From an uncultured Ruminococcus sp. (GTDB lineage: Bacteria > Bacillota > Clostridia > Lachnospirales > Lachnospiraceae), in contig CAMMBV010000010.1 of the NCBI GenBank assembly GCA_946494335.1, positions 1 to 64,000 on the forward strand: DNA of 64,000 nucleotides, in the 5' to 3' direction. The notes beneath the pieces are model-generated. The model was not told the origin of the DNA and made no database searches. It saw nothing but the letters and a program-made list of their open reading frames with translations. Positions 25,285 to 34,219 of this stretch are shown here, piece after piece. The position numbers and the translations under genes were made by a program. Positions within the stretch are counted from its first letter, which is position 1. Each line of letters opens with the position of its first letter.

Positions 25285-25638
25285 ATGGAGAATGTAATTG
25301 TATTATTCGAGGTAACTGTAAAAAACGGAAAAATGGAGGATTATCTTGCACAGGCGGCAGGTCTTAAATCTGCACTTTCGGAAGAGGAAGGCTTTATCCG
25401 CTCTGAGCGGTTTTCCTCTCTTGCAGTGGAAGGAAAGCTGCTGAGTATGTCGGTATGGGACAGCGAAGAAAGCGTTACAAAATGGCGTAACAAGGTGGCG
25501 CACCGCATGAGCCAGAAACACGGCAGAGAAAACGACTTTGCCGACTATAAAATCACTGTGGTAACACCGATTCGCAGTTATACCATGACGGAGAGACAGG
25601 GCGCTCCTGCGGACTCCAACGAATTTTTCGGAGGTTAA
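25285..25638 (+). CDS. Antibiotic biosynthesis monooxygenase (ABM) domain protein
   Basis: A 117-residue protein with a dimeric alpha-beta barrel (ABM) domain: VIVLFEVTVKNGKMEDYLAQA, EGFIRSERFSS and a SVWDSEESVTKWRNKVAHR segment. Such proteins include heme-degrading and quinol-oxidising enzymes as well as many of unknown role. AAAGAGG precedes the ATG. Third gene of the Ada-like operon. Confidence 0.85.
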   Translation: MENVIVLFEVTVKNGKMEDYLAQAAGLKSALSEEEGFIRSERFSSLAVEGKLLSMSVWDSEESVTKWRNKVAHRMSQKHGRENDFADYKITVVTPIRSYTMTERQGAPADSNEFFGG

Positions 25639-25645
25639 GTTAACT

Positions 25646-26179
25646 ATGCAATATACAACGAAATATCAATCCCCGGTCGGTGAAATTCTTCTCGCCTGTG
25701 ATGAAACCGGCTTGACAGGACTTTGGTTTAAAGATGAAAAATTTTATGCGCTGAGCCTTGACCCCGAACACCAGGAAAGAGAAACACCTATATTCTGCGA
25801 AGTAAAGCGATGGCTTGACATTTATTTTTCGGGCAGTAATCCTGATTTTATGCCGCCTATCCATATGATTGGAACGCCGTTTCAGCTTTCTATATGGAAA
25901 ATTCTTTTGGAAATCCCCTATGGCAAAACAACGACTTACGGTGAAATCGCAAAGCAAATCGCAGAAGAAAGAGGCTTAAAGCAAATGTCGGCGCAGGCTG
26001 TTGGCGGCGCTGTGGGGCACAATGAAATTTCGATTATTGTTCCCTGCCACAGAGTTGTCGGCACAAACGGCAGCCTGACGGGCTATGCAGGCGGTATAAA
26101 CATAAAAAAGGAGCTTTTAAAATTAGAGAACGTTAATATGGAGCGTCTATTTGTGCCGAAGAAAGGAACAGCTTTATGA
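25646..26179 (+). CDS. ogt: Methylated-DNA-[protein]-cysteine S-methyltransferase
   Basis: A 177-residue O6-methylguanine DNA methyltransferase. The acceptor motif PCHRVVG lies near residue 131, after the HTH-like DNA-binding segment (YGEIAKQIAEERG), and is followed by LTGYAGG. The N-terminal domain is complete. It is the last gene of the operon, 7 nt after the ABM gene, with a hairpin behind it. Confidence 0.95.
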   Translation: MQYTTKYQSPVGEILLACDETGLTGLWFKDEKFYALSLDPEHQERETPIFCEVKRWLDIYFSGSNPDFMPPIHMIGTPFQLSIWKILLEIPYGKTTTYGEIAKQIAEERGLKQMSAQAVGGAVGHNEISIIVPCHRVVGTNGSLTGYAGGINIKKELLKLENVNMERLFVPKKGTAL

Positions 26180-26192
26180 CTTTTGCGGCAGA

Positions 26193-26229
26193 AAAGGGCA
26201 CTGAAAAAAACACGTTTTCAGTGCCCTTT
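26193..26229. terminator. Bidirectional hairpin terminator
   Basis: AAAGGGCACTGAAAA (26193-26207) and TTTTCAGTGCCCTTT (26215-26229) form a perfect 15-bp stem between the convergent ogt and AraC genes. The flanking A and T runs act for one strand each. Confidence 0.8.
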
Positions 26230-26272
26230 GAAAATAAAGGATTTGTAGAGGTTCAGATAGATAAATTTCAAT

Positions 26273-27112
26273 TTACAGTTTCATAAGACGGCGGTATGTT
26301 TTGGGAGAACATCCTACTTTATCTGTAAATATATTGATAAAGCTTCCGCTGCTGCCGTATCCCACCTCATAGGCAATCTCGGCTATGGTTTTTGCAGTAC
26401 GCACCAGAAGAATTTTGGCCCGGTCCATCCGGGAGTTGATGACGTAATCCATGGGAGAATAGCCGGTTTCTTCTTTAAAGCGATGAGAAAAATAATAAAC
26501 ACTCATGCTTGAAATTTCTGAAAGTTCTTTTAGTGTAATTTTTTTCCCTATGTTATCTTTAATGTAATGGATGGCCATGTGAATGGGGTTTTCCTTCTGT
26601 GTCTGATAATCATCCATGTCGTGGAGAAGCTGCAGCAGTTTATAAACACGCATGGATGTGGAGAACATGCTTTCGTAGCCTCCGCTTTCGTAAAAACTGA
26701 CGGTATCGTAGATAAAGCTGCCGATCAGTGCGTTGTTTTTGGAACGGATCAATGGTCCGCGGATTGCCAGGATATGTTCCACAATCTCATGAGAATTGGA
26801 ACCGTCAAAATGAATAAAGGTAAACTCCAGTCCGTTTTCCGCCTGGTAGTAATGAGGATTGTTGCAGTCAATCAGAACCACGTCGCCTTTATTGGCGTCA
26901 AAAGTCCTGTCCATATGGGACACCCGCATGGTACCTTCCATAATATACATAACCAGAAGAGGCGGGTAAAAATCTCTTTTGAACATGTATTTGGAAGTAC
27001 AGTAATAATGGCCGCACCACGTCATATAAAAATACATCTGTTCAGCCAGAGCTGACGGAGTGAAAGAAAAGCATACAGACTGTTCAAGTACGCCCGAATC
27101 AACACTTTTCAC
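26273..27112 (-). CDS. AraC family regulator with N-terminal cupin
   Basis: A 279-residue regulator. N-terminal sugar-sensing cupin (YIMEGTMRVSHMDRTF, DVVLIDCNNPHYY) and C-terminal double HTH (ITLKELSEISSMSVYYFSHRF and IAEIAYEVGYGSSGSFINIF). I place the start at the GTG at 27112, where AGGAGG lies 8 nt upstream; a GTG at 27121 is too close to it. It faces the ABC transporter operon at 27678 and is a candidate activator of it. Confidence 0.9.
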   Translation of the reverse strand: MKSVDSGVLEQSVCFSFTPSALAEQMYFYMTWCGHYYCTSKYMFKRDFYPPLLVMYIMEGTMRVSHMDRTFDANKGDVVLIDCNNPHYYQAENGLEFTFIHFDGSNSHEIVEHILAIRGPLIRSKNNALIGSFIYDTVSFYESGGYESMFSTSMRVYKLLQLLHDMDDYQTQKENPIHMAIHYIKDNIGKKITLKELSEISSMSVYYFSHRFKEETGYSPMDYVINSRMDRAKILLVRTAKTIAEIAYEVGYGSSGSFINIFTDKVGCSPKTYRRLMKL

Positions 27113-27232
27113 AAATGACACCTCCTCTTTTTTCCGGATTTCTTTTGTAGATCATACCATAGGGAAGAAGAAATAACAATAATTTTGGTAAATATGCATG
27201 AAAAAGTATAAAAAAATTATAAGGTATTCCTA

Positions 27233-27288
27233 TTGCGTGAACGTGCACAAGATACTATAATTAATAATTAATATGTGTGCTCGAACAC
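27233..27288 (+). promoter_or_regulatory. Promoter P1 with LacI-type operator O3
   Basis: TTGCGT (27233-27238), a 17-bp spacer and TATAAT (27256-27261). Behind it GTGC-TCGA-ACAC (27277-27288) differs by one base from the GTGC-N4-GCAC operators of the LacI gene at 17 kb, and a GTGCAC also lies in the spacer. Control by that LacI protein is inferred. Confidence 0.55.
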
Positions 27289-27458
27289 ACAAATTAAAAT
27301 TGATTAAAGCTGTTTTTTCTGTCATCCTGACGGAAAAAATATGGGAACGACTTAAAGACTTGTTAAATTACACAAAAAGAAATCGTTCGTTTTGTACATA
27401 TTGTCAATTACGAAAAAATAAAAAACAAGATTCGTGAATGATGGGACAAAACTGCACA

Positions 27459-27487
27459 TTGGATTTGAGGGTTTGCTGGGCTATAAT
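27459..27487 (+). promoter_or_regulatory. Promoter P2 of the ABC operon
   Basis: TTGGAT (27459-27464), a 17-bp spacer and TATAAT (27482-27487), about 190 bp before the first permease gene. Confidence 0.55.
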
Positions 27488-27677
27488 ATTATTCAACACA
27501 GACAGGAAATCCGCAGAAAGCAAGAAAAAATCAGTAAAATTGTCCGGTTTTGAGAATTCGGTTAATTTGACTACAGAAACAAAATGAATGAACAGACAGC
27601 ATAGTTTTTTGAGGTTTTGCTCTTAACACGCATGAAGCGTGATTTGAGAAATAAAAGGAAGCGGGAGGTTATGTTTA

Positions 27678-28637
27678 ATGGAGTCTCAAAGCAACAAAAA
27701 CTTTTTGACCACTCTGAAGAAACAGGGTATTGTGCTGGCGATGATTCTGGTTTACCTGGTATTCTTTGTAATATCAAAGCAGTTTCGTACCTTTGACAAC
27801 TTTATCCTGATTTTCCGCCAGGTGGCCACAATCGCCGTAATGGGCGCGGGGATGACATACGTCATCATCGGAGGGAACTTCGACTTGTCCGTAGGTTCAC
27901 TCCTGTCGTTGTGCTGTGTTATTTGTATTGACCTGCACGACAAAATCGGACCGATCCCGGCTATGATCGTTACGATCATCGTTGGTATGGCATCCGGTGT
28001 GATCAGCGGATATCTCTGCGGATATCTGAGGCTGAATTCCATGATCGTTACGCTGGGTATGATGAATGTACTGCAGGCGGCGGCCATGATGTACACCAAT
28101 GGACAGTTTGTTCAGATGGCGGACAGCAACGCATGGTTTACCAAGATCGGTAAAGGAAGTGTTGGTCCGGTTCCGATCTCAGCCATTATCATGGTAATCT
28201 TCATTATTATCATGGGATACTACCTGAACAGAAGCGTGTATGGACATCAGGTTATGTCAGTAGGCGGTAATGATGAAGCATGTCGTTACAGCGGTATCAA
28301 CGATAAGATGGTTATTCTGAAGACTTTTGTACTGTCAGGTCTTTCCACAGCCATCGGTGCAATTCTTCTGTGTTCCCGTGGTGCATCTGCACAGTGTACC
28401 ATCGGTGAAAGTTACGAGTTCGACGTTATCTCAGGCGTTATCCTGGGCGGTGCATCCTTAAGCGGCGGAAGCGGAAGCGTTTACAAAACTTTTGTCGGCG
28501 TACTGATCCTGGGTATTCTGGACAACGGTTTTGTTATCATTGGTCTTCCCTACTATCTGCAGTGGGTTGCACAGTGTATCGTAATTCTGATAGCCGTTTA
28601 TATCGATATCATGACAAAAAGAAAGAAGGGTGCGTAA
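27678..28637 (+). CDS. Ribose-type ABC transporter permease (first of two)
   Basis: A 319-residue inner-membrane permease of the RbsC/XylH/MglC family with eight to ten helices. Family stretches are MGAGMTYVIIGGNFDLSVGSLLSL (near residue 55) and GVILGGASLSGGSGSV near the C-terminus. It directly abuts the second permease (stop at 28637, next ATG at 28638). Import of a sugar, polyol or similar small compound is expected; the substrate cannot be read from the permease. Confidence 0.93.
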   Translation: MESQSNKNFLTTLKKQGIVLAMILVYLVFFVISKQFRTFDNFILIFRQVATIAVMGAGMTYVIIGGNFDLSVGSLLSLCCVICIDLHDKIGPIPAMIVTIIVGMASGVISGYLCGYLRLNSMIVTLGMMNVLQAAAMMYTNGQFVQMADSNAWFTKIGKGSVGPVPISAIIMVIFIIIMGYYLNRSVYGHQVMSVGGNDEACRYSGINDKMVILKTFVLSGLSTAIGAILLCSRGASAQCTIGESYEFDVISGVILGGASLSGGSGSVYKTFVGVLILGILDNGFVIIGLPYYLQWVAQCIVILIAVYIDIMTKRKKGA

Positions 28638-29606
28638 ATGGGAAAAGTAAAAGCGTTTTTATCAAAACACACCATCATACCAATCTGGATCGTATGTTTT
28701 GTACTTGCATCCATCTTTGTTAATGGATTTTTAAGTGTAAACAATCTGTTTAACGTATTTAACCAGAATGCCATGAAAGGTATCATGGCCATTGGTATGA
28801 CGTTTGTAATTATTAACAGCTACTTCGATATGTCCACCTGTACGCTGGTTGCTCTGTCTGCCTCCCTTGCATGTGGTCTGGAAGGAAGCATCGGTATGAT
28901 TCCGGGTATCATCGTGGCGCTGCTGGTCGGATGTCTGGTAGGCTGCATCAACGGATTCCTGGTAGCATATGCAAAAATCAACGCCTTCGTTGTTACCCTG
29001 GCCATGATGCTGGGCTGCCGTGGTGTGGGATACATATATCATGCAGAGCAGTCCCTGATCCCCAACAATACGGATATGGGCTGGGCGTTCATTGACTTTG
29101 GCGCAGGAAAAGTAGGTCCGCTGTCTTACATCAGTATTATCTTTATCGTTATGCTTCTGATTGCACATTATGTGCTGAAGTATACAACACACGGACGTAA
29201 TACATATGCGGTTGGCGGTAATGAGAACTCTGCGTTCAATGCAGGTATCAATACGAAACTGGTTACTTTTATCAACTTTGTAATCTGCGGTTTCACCGGA
29301 GCTTTAGGCGGCGTTTTATACGCAGCGTTTTCAGGAGCTTCCACACCTACACTGGGATGGCCGGATATGCACATGCTGGTTATCGCAGGCGTAGTACTTG
29401 GCGGTACGAAGCTGACCGGCGGTGTTGGTAATATCTGGTATACTCTGGGCGGCGTTATGCTTCTGGGTGTAGTTGATAATATCATGAACCTGCTGAACGT
29501 ACAGACATACGTAAATACCATGATTACAGGTCTTATCATGATCGGTATCCTGTATCTGGATAAAGTCATGATGAACAAAAAGACCAAGAAAGCCAATCTG
29601 GAATGA
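28638..29606 (+). CDS. Ribose-type ABC transporter permease (second)
   Basis: A 322-residue paralogue of the preceding permease with the same fold: AIGMTFVIINSYFDMSTCTLVAL corresponds to the sodium-like first conserved region and VVLGGTKLTGGVGNIW to the C-terminal one. Two different permeases suggest a heterodimeric channel. No gap to the upstream gene, so translation is coupled. Confidence 0.93.
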   Translation: MGKVKAFLSKHTIIPIWIVCFVLASIFVNGFLSVNNLFNVFNQNAMKGIMAIGMTFVIINSYFDMSTCTLVALSASLACGLEGSIGMIPGIIVALLVGCLVGCINGFLVAYAKINAFVVTLAMMLGCRGVGYIYHAEQSLIPNNTDMGWAFIDFGAGKVGPLSYISIIFIVMLLIAHYVLKYTTHGRNTYAVGGNENSAFNAGINTKLVTFINFVICGFTGALGGVLYAAFSGASTPTLGWPDMHMLVIAGVVLGGTKLTGGVGNIWYTLGGVMLLGVVDNIMNLLNVQTYVNTMITGLIMIGILYLDKVMMNKKTKKANLE

Positions 29607-29690
29607 TAAAAAAGTAAATAAACAGGTTATTATGGCCGGAAGATCCCGGTGTAATAATAAAATCATCTTAAGCTAATAGGAGGAAGAGAA

Positions 29691-30737
29691 ATGAAGAAAA
29701 AATTATTAGCAATGATCAGCGCAGCTCTTGTTGCATCCATGCTCATCACTGGATGCGGCGGCGGAAGCGGAAGCGACGACGCAGCTGCAACCGATGACGC
29801 GGCAGCTACAGAAGACAGCGCATCTGACGATGCAGCGGCATCCGATGACGGTGCAGCATCAGGCGATGCAAAAATCGGTATGGTAGTAAACTATTCCGGA
29901 CAGGACCCGTACCAGACTTCTTACTATGACACAATGGTATCTTATGCTAAGGAAAAAGGCGTAGACCTTCAGATCCTTGACCCGAAGGGTGACGCTACAA
30001 CACAGGCTAACCAGATCCAGGACCTGATCAACATGAAATGTGACTGTATCATCGTTTGGCCGGTTAACGGTGAGACAGCAGTTGCTTCTGTGAGAGCAAT
30101 CAACAAAGCTGGTATTCCCTGTATGACAGCCAACACAAACGTGGCAGAAGCCGGTGAAGAATTCATCAAATGCTACGTTGGACCTTCAAACGTAGAAGAA
30201 GGTAAACAGACAGCACAGGAAATGGTAAAACAGCTTGGCGAGGATGCTAAGATCGTTGAGATCTCCGGACCGGCAGGTTACACCACATCTCTGGAACGTA
30301 CTCAGGGTCTGAAGGAAGGTATCGAAGGAACAAATGTTGAAATCCTGGATACTCAGACAGGCGAGGGTAACCGTGAAAAAGCACAGCAGGTAATGGAAAA
30401 CTACCTGGTTAAATATGCAGCAGGCGAAATCGACGCTGTATATACATTTGATGACAATGCAGCATACGGCGCATGGAACGCTATCGAAGCAGCAGGAAGA
30501 CAGGATGATGTGAAGATCTTCGCAGCAGCTTCCGGAAGCTATGAAACAATGCAGTACGTAAAAGACGGCAAGATTGCAGCAACAGCTATGCAGTCTCCGC
30601 ACTTCGATGCACAGGAAGCGCTGGATATGGCAGTTTCTCTGGCAGCAGGCGAAGAGCCGGCAGAATTCTATAACTACATTGAGACACCGGTAGCTACACA
30701 GGAAAATGTAGACTCTCTGGGTCTGGAAGAATGGTAA
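29691..30737 (+). CDS. Sugar ABC transporter substrate-binding lipoprotein
   Basis: A 348-residue type I periplasmic-binding protein. The signal peptide ends in a lipobox (LITGCGG, Cys near 22), then a low-complexity Ala/Asp/Ser linker (about 25-60) and the binding domain: KIGMVVNYSGQDPYQTSYYD, INMKCDCIIVWPVNGE, YTFDDNAAYGAWNAI. AGGAGG stands before the ATG. It is the likely specificity component of the two upstream permeases and the downstream ATPase. Confidence 0.93.
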   Translation: MKKKLLAMISAALVASMLITGCGGGSGSDDAAATDDAAATEDSASDDAAASDDGAASGDAKIGMVVNYSGQDPYQTSYYDTMVSYAKEKGVDLQILDPKGDATTQANQIQDLINMKCDCIIVWPVNGETAVASVRAINKAGIPCMTANTNVAEAGEEFIKCYVGPSNVEEGKQTAQEMVKQLGEDAKIVEISGPAGYTTSLERTQGLKEGIEGTNVEILDTQTGEGNREKAQQVMENYLVKYAAGEIDAVYTFDDNAAYGAWNAIEAAGRQDDVKIFAAASGSYETMQYVKDGKIAATAMQSPHFDAQEALDMAVSLAAGEEPAEFYNYIETPVATQENVDSLGLEEW

Positions 30738-30793
30738 AATTTATCATTCTGTAGAGGAATGCAGCATATAAAGAAGCTAATAATTACTTTGTG

Positions 30794-30815
30794 CGGGGCC
30801 GCATCTGCGGCTCCG
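30794..30815 (+). promoter_or_regulatory. GC-rich stem-loop between binding protein and ATPase genes
   Basis: GGGGCCGC (30795-30802) pairs with GCGGCTCC (30807-30814) around ATCT, extended by one C-G pair. There is no T run. Such stems commonly protect binding-protein mRNA and lower expression of the gene behind. Confidence 0.6.
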
Positions 30816-30862
30816 GCAAAGAAGTATTCATTTTGATGATTAAGAAACCGGAGGAAATGTAA

Positions 30863-32377
30863 ATGAGCAATGAATATGTTCTTGAGATGAAAAACATTAG
30901 TAAAACTTTTCCCGGTGTTAAGGCATTGGATAATGCTCATCTGAATCTGAAATACGGTGAAGTTCTGGCGCTGTGTGGTGAGAACGGTGCTGGAAAATCT
31001 ACTCTGATGAAGGTACTTTCCGGAGTATATCATGCAGATCCCGGATCAGGTGAGATTATTTATCAAGGAAAACCGGTTCGTTATAATAGTCCTATTGAAG
31101 CGAAAAATGATGGTGTTGTCTTAATTTTCCAGGAATTATCCTTAGTAATGGATTTAACAGTAGCAGAGAATCTGTATCTGGGCAGTCTGCCGAAAAAAGG
31201 CGGCAGAATTGACTGGAAGAAGATGAATGCAGATGCACAGAAGGTACTGGATGAGCTGGAGTGTCCGGCAAAACCGACGGATGTTATCTCCTCACTGCCC
31301 ATCGCACAGCAGCAGATGGTAGAAATCGCCCGTGGTATTGCCCTGGGTGCAAAAATCCTGGTACTGGATGAGCCCACATCTTCACTGACAGAAAAGGAAA
31401 AAGATTCTCTGTTTAAGATTATCAACAAACTGAAAGCTCAGGGTGTTGGTATGGTATATATCAGCCACAAGATGGATGAAATTTTTGAGATCAGCGATCG
31501 TGTTCTGGTTATGAGAGACGGTAAACCCACCGGTGAATTCGTAACGAAAGACATCACCCTGGATGACATCGTAAACAGTATGATCGGCCGTTCTCTGGAC
31601 AATTACTATTATAAATGTAAATGGAATCCGAAAGAGGAGATACTGAAGGTTGAAAATCTTTCTCTGAAAGGATACTTCAAAAATATTTCCTTTACGGTAC
31701 ATGCCGGTGAAGTGGTAGGTTTCTACGGACTGGTAGGAGCCGGACGTACCGAGATCATGGAAACCATTTTCGGTATCCGCAAAGCTGATTCAGGTAAAAT
31801 TTACCTGGAAGGCAAAGAACAGAAAATCCGCAACAGTGTGGATGCAGTAAAAGCAAAAATCGCTTTCGTTACAGAAAACCGTAAGGAACAGGGGCTTGTT
31901 CTGGAGCAGTCCTGCCGTGATAATATTGCGCTGGCAAAACTCCCCTGGATCTCCAAACATGGTTTTGTGGACATTAAAGAAACCTATAATATTTACAATG
32001 ATTATCACGATAAACTGCAGATCAGTTCTCCCAGCTCTGAGCAGCCGGTAGGAAATCTGTCCGGTGGTAACCAGCAGAAAGTCGTACTGGGTAAATGGAT
32101 GACTCTGGGACCGAAACTTCTGATTCTGGATGAGCCGACCCGTGGTATCGACGTAGGTTCAAAATCTGAGATCTACAGACTGATCGCAGATATGGCTGAA
32201 AAAGAAGGAATGGCTATTATCGTAATTTCTTCCGAGATGCCTGAGGTTATGGGTATCAGTAACCGTATCCTTACAATTTCACAGGGTAATCTGACCGGCG
32301 AGCTGGTTGGTGATGAAATCACAGAAGACAGCCTGATGAGAGCTATCCTGATTACAGACTCTACACAGAAAGCATAA
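30863..32377 (+). CDS. Ribose-type ABC transporter ATPase (double cassette)
   Basis: A 504-residue RbsA/MglA-type ATPase with two nucleotide-binding domains. The first has Walker A GENGAGKSTLMK (near 37) and a degenerate signature (LPIAQQQMVEIARG). The second has a degenerate Walker A (GLVGAGRTEIME) and signature LSGGNQQKV (near 400) with LLILDEPTRGID. This split is typical of the family. It is the last gene of the transporter, with a strong terminator behind. Confidence 0.95.
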   Translation: MSNEYVLEMKNISKTFPGVKALDNAHLNLKYGEVLALCGENGAGKSTLMKVLSGVYHADPGSGEIIYQGKPVRYNSPIEAKNDGVVLIFQELSLVMDLTVAENLYLGSLPKKGGRIDWKKMNADAQKVLDELECPAKPTDVISSLPIAQQQMVEIARGIALGAKILVLDEPTSSLTEKEKDSLFKIINKLKAQGVGMVYISHKMDEIFEISDRVLVMRDGKPTGEFVTKDITLDDIVNSMIGRSLDNYYYKCKWNPKEEILKVENLSLKGYFKNISFTVHAGEVVGFYGLVGAGRTEIMETIFGIRKADSGKIYLEGKEQKIRNSVDAVKAKIAFVTENRKEQGLVLEQSCRDNIALAKLPWISKHGFVDIKETYNIYNDYHDKLQISSPSSEQPVGNLSGGNQQKVVLGKWMTLGPKLLILDEPTRGIDVGSKSEIYRLIADMAEKEGMAIIVISSEMPEVMGISNRILTISQGNLTGELVGDEITEDSLMRAILITDSTQKA

Positions 32378-32400
32378 TTTTTTCGCAGCCTTTTATTTCG

Positions 32401-32445
32401 GCCCTGCATTCGTTTCCTTATGAAGGAACGAGTGCAGGGCTGTTT
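32401..32445 (+). terminator. Strong terminator of the first ABC operon
   Basis: GCCCTGCA at 32401 pairs with TGCAGGGC ending near 32440, with further pairing of TTCGTT/AACGA inside, followed by TGTTTTTC. Confidence 0.88.
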
Positions 32446-32664
32446 TTCTTTATATATTCACGACTTTTTATATTAATCATGGAAAAGAACATCTGCGAAA
32501 AAAATAATCAAGAATAATTTGTAAAAAGCAAGATCCGTAAATAAATGCGCAAGACATCATATTTTAAACAGAGATAAATTGCGCTAAAATGTAGCCATAA
32601 GATAAAGAGAAGCAAGAGGACACAGTAGATCCCGCAAAAGCTGATAATGTAAGGAGGAAAAAGA

Positions 32665-33975
32665 ATGACTATTTCATCAAAAGAAAGAGAAATCATCCGC
32701 GAGCTGGCAAAACAGGTAAAAGATGCCTCTCAGAGACCGGAAATGAAACAGAGAGAGGAACTCTGGTACGCGCACAATGAGCTGAAAACAACAGATCCTG
32801 TAATCGCAGTTTTCCCGGAAATGTCCTGGAGAGAGATCATCACACCGGAATCACTGCAGTGTGAGTGCGATGAAGCAAGAGAAATGGAATGGTTCCTGCG
32901 TGCAAAACTGTTCCGTGCCAATGTAATCGATGATGATGTTCCTGTACATGATATCTGGGAAGTAAGAAAAATAATTACTGACACAGGCTGGGATAAATTG
33001 AATCCGAATCATAAAAATGCTGCATTTGCTAACGTAAGCTTCCGTGACAACTGTCTGGGCGATGTGCCGCTGGCATGGAGAAATGACTTTAATTTCGATG
33101 CAGGCGCAAAACACTTCGAGCCGATCATTGACGAGCCGAGCCAGATTTCCAGACTGGGCACACCGGAAGTTATCTATCACGAAAAAGAGACCATGGAAAA
33201 ACTGAAACTGCATCAGGATGTACTGGGAGATATCCTGGATGTACGTCTGGTAGGTCTGAAATTCCTCTACATTGCCATGGTTGAGACATACTCAGACTTC
33301 CGTGGACTGGAACAGCTTATGTATGATATCTATGAGGAGCCGGAAATGCTGCATGAAGCAATGGCAATCATGGAAGAAGGATACAACGGACTGCTGGATC
33401 AGTATCTGGAGCAGGGTCTTTTGACCGTAAACGGAAATCAGGCATACAGCGGATCCGGCGGACAGACTTATACACATGAGATCCCCGGAGACGACAGCGT
33501 ATGTACAGACCTGAAGAACTTCTTCGGTATGACAGAGTCTCAGGAGTTCACAATGGTTGGACCGAAACAGCACTGGGAATTCGTACAGGTACATGAGAAA
33601 AAAGTTGCAGACAGATTTGGTTTGTCAGCATACGGATGCTGCGAGCCCATCGAAGATAAACTGGAGTACATCAAATCCTTTGAAACCTTAAGAAGAATCT
33701 CAGTTTCTCCCTGGGCAGATGTACAGAAATGCTCCGACAGAATGGGTAAGGATTATGTATACTCCTGGAAACCCAACCCCTCTTACTACCTGAACAACTA
33801 TACACCGGACAATACAGAATTCATGGAAGGTTATGTGAAAAACGTACTGAACGTTACCAAAGACAAAAACTGTCTGGAACTTGTTCTGAAAGATACACAT
33901 ACCTGCAACAATGATCCGATGAGATTCGGCTCCTGGGTTAAAGACGTTCGTAAGTGGATCAAAGAAACAAGATAA
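32665..33975 (+). CDS. URO-D superfamily (MtaA/CmuA-like) protein, YGCCEP type, copy 1
   Basis: A 436-residue protein of the uroporphyrinogen decarboxylase superfamily, which includes zinc methyltransferases such as MtaA and CmuA. Residues about 322-327 read YGCCEP, in the place of the H-x-C zinc motif, and a Cys in DTHTCNNDP (about 409-417) could be the third ligand. ISVSPWAD lies between. It is not a heme enzyme: the N-terminal porphyrin-binding RPAG/S motif is absent. It stands alone between terminators, right after a sugar-type transporter. A close paralogue is at 50577. A methyl-transfer role is inferred. Confidence 0.8.
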   Translation: MTISSKEREIIRELAKQVKDASQRPEMKQREELWYAHNELKTTDPVIAVFPEMSWREIITPESLQCECDEAREMEWFLRAKLFRANVIDDDVPVHDIWEVRKIITDTGWDKLNPNHKNAAFANVSFRDNCLGDVPLAWRNDFNFDAGAKHFEPIIDEPSQISRLGTPEVIYHEKETMEKLKLHQDVLGDILDVRLVGLKFLYIAMVETYSDFRGLEQLMYDIYEEPEMLHEAMAIMEEGYNGLLDQYLEQGLLTVNGNQAYSGSGGQTYTHEIPGDDSVCTDLKNFFGMTESQEFTMVGPKQHWEFVQVHEKKVADRFGLSAYGCCEPIEDKLEYIKSFETLRRISVSPWADVQKCSDRMGKDYVYSWKPNPSYYLNNYTPDNTEFMEGYVKNVLNVTKDKNCLELVLKDTHTCNNDPMRFGSWVKDVRKWIKETR

Positions 33976-34013
33976 TCAGTTACAATCAGTTATAATTACT
34001 CTTCTTAATTTCA

Positions 34014-34045
34014 GCCCGCTGTCATTTGGCAGCGGGCGCTCCTTT
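34014..34045 (+). terminator. Terminator after URO-D copy 1
   Basis: GCCCGCTG (34014-34021) pairs with CAGCGGGC (34030-34037), followed by GCTCCTTTTATC. Confidence 0.75.
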
Positions 34046-34132
34046 TATCTAAAAATATCTCATTTATTTCCAGTATTTATAAATATTAAAAAAAGAATAT
34101 AGAAAATACTTCCTTTTTATGCTTGTTTATAT

Positions 34133-34148
34133 CTGAATTATCCAGAAA
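34133..34148 (+). promoter_or_regulatory. Copy of the CTGGATTATCCAG operator before URO-D copy 2
   Basis: CTGAATTATCCAGAAA is nearly identical to the right part of the 19-bp palindrome at 36626-36644. A TATAGT box begins about 14 bp behind it, the same distance as at the other site, which suits an AraC-type activator next to the -35 region. Confidence 0.6.
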
Positions 34149-34219
34149 ATAAGAAAATATTTATAGTAAAATCTTATAAAGAAAAGATAAAAACGCACAG
34201 AGAAAGGAGTTTTTGTTTT

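Larger units (their letters stand above)
27113..27677. promoter_or_regulatory. Long control region and leader upstream of the first ribose-type ABC operon
   Basis: 565 bp without a gene. It holds a first promoter (27233-27261), a GTGC-N4-ACAC palindrome just behind it (27277-27288), a hairpin TTTTTTCTGTCA/TGACGGAAAAAA (about 27314-27341), a second promoter (27459-27487) and a small hairpin CACGC-ATGAA-GCGTG near 27627. The coding region begins after GGGAGG at 27662. Confidence 0.6.

Noticed and set aside
32665-33975. True uroporphyrinogen decarboxylase (heme synthesis)
   Set aside because: The N-terminal RPAG/S porphyrin motif is missing, the length is about 80 residues over the enzyme, and no tetrapyrrole genes are near.
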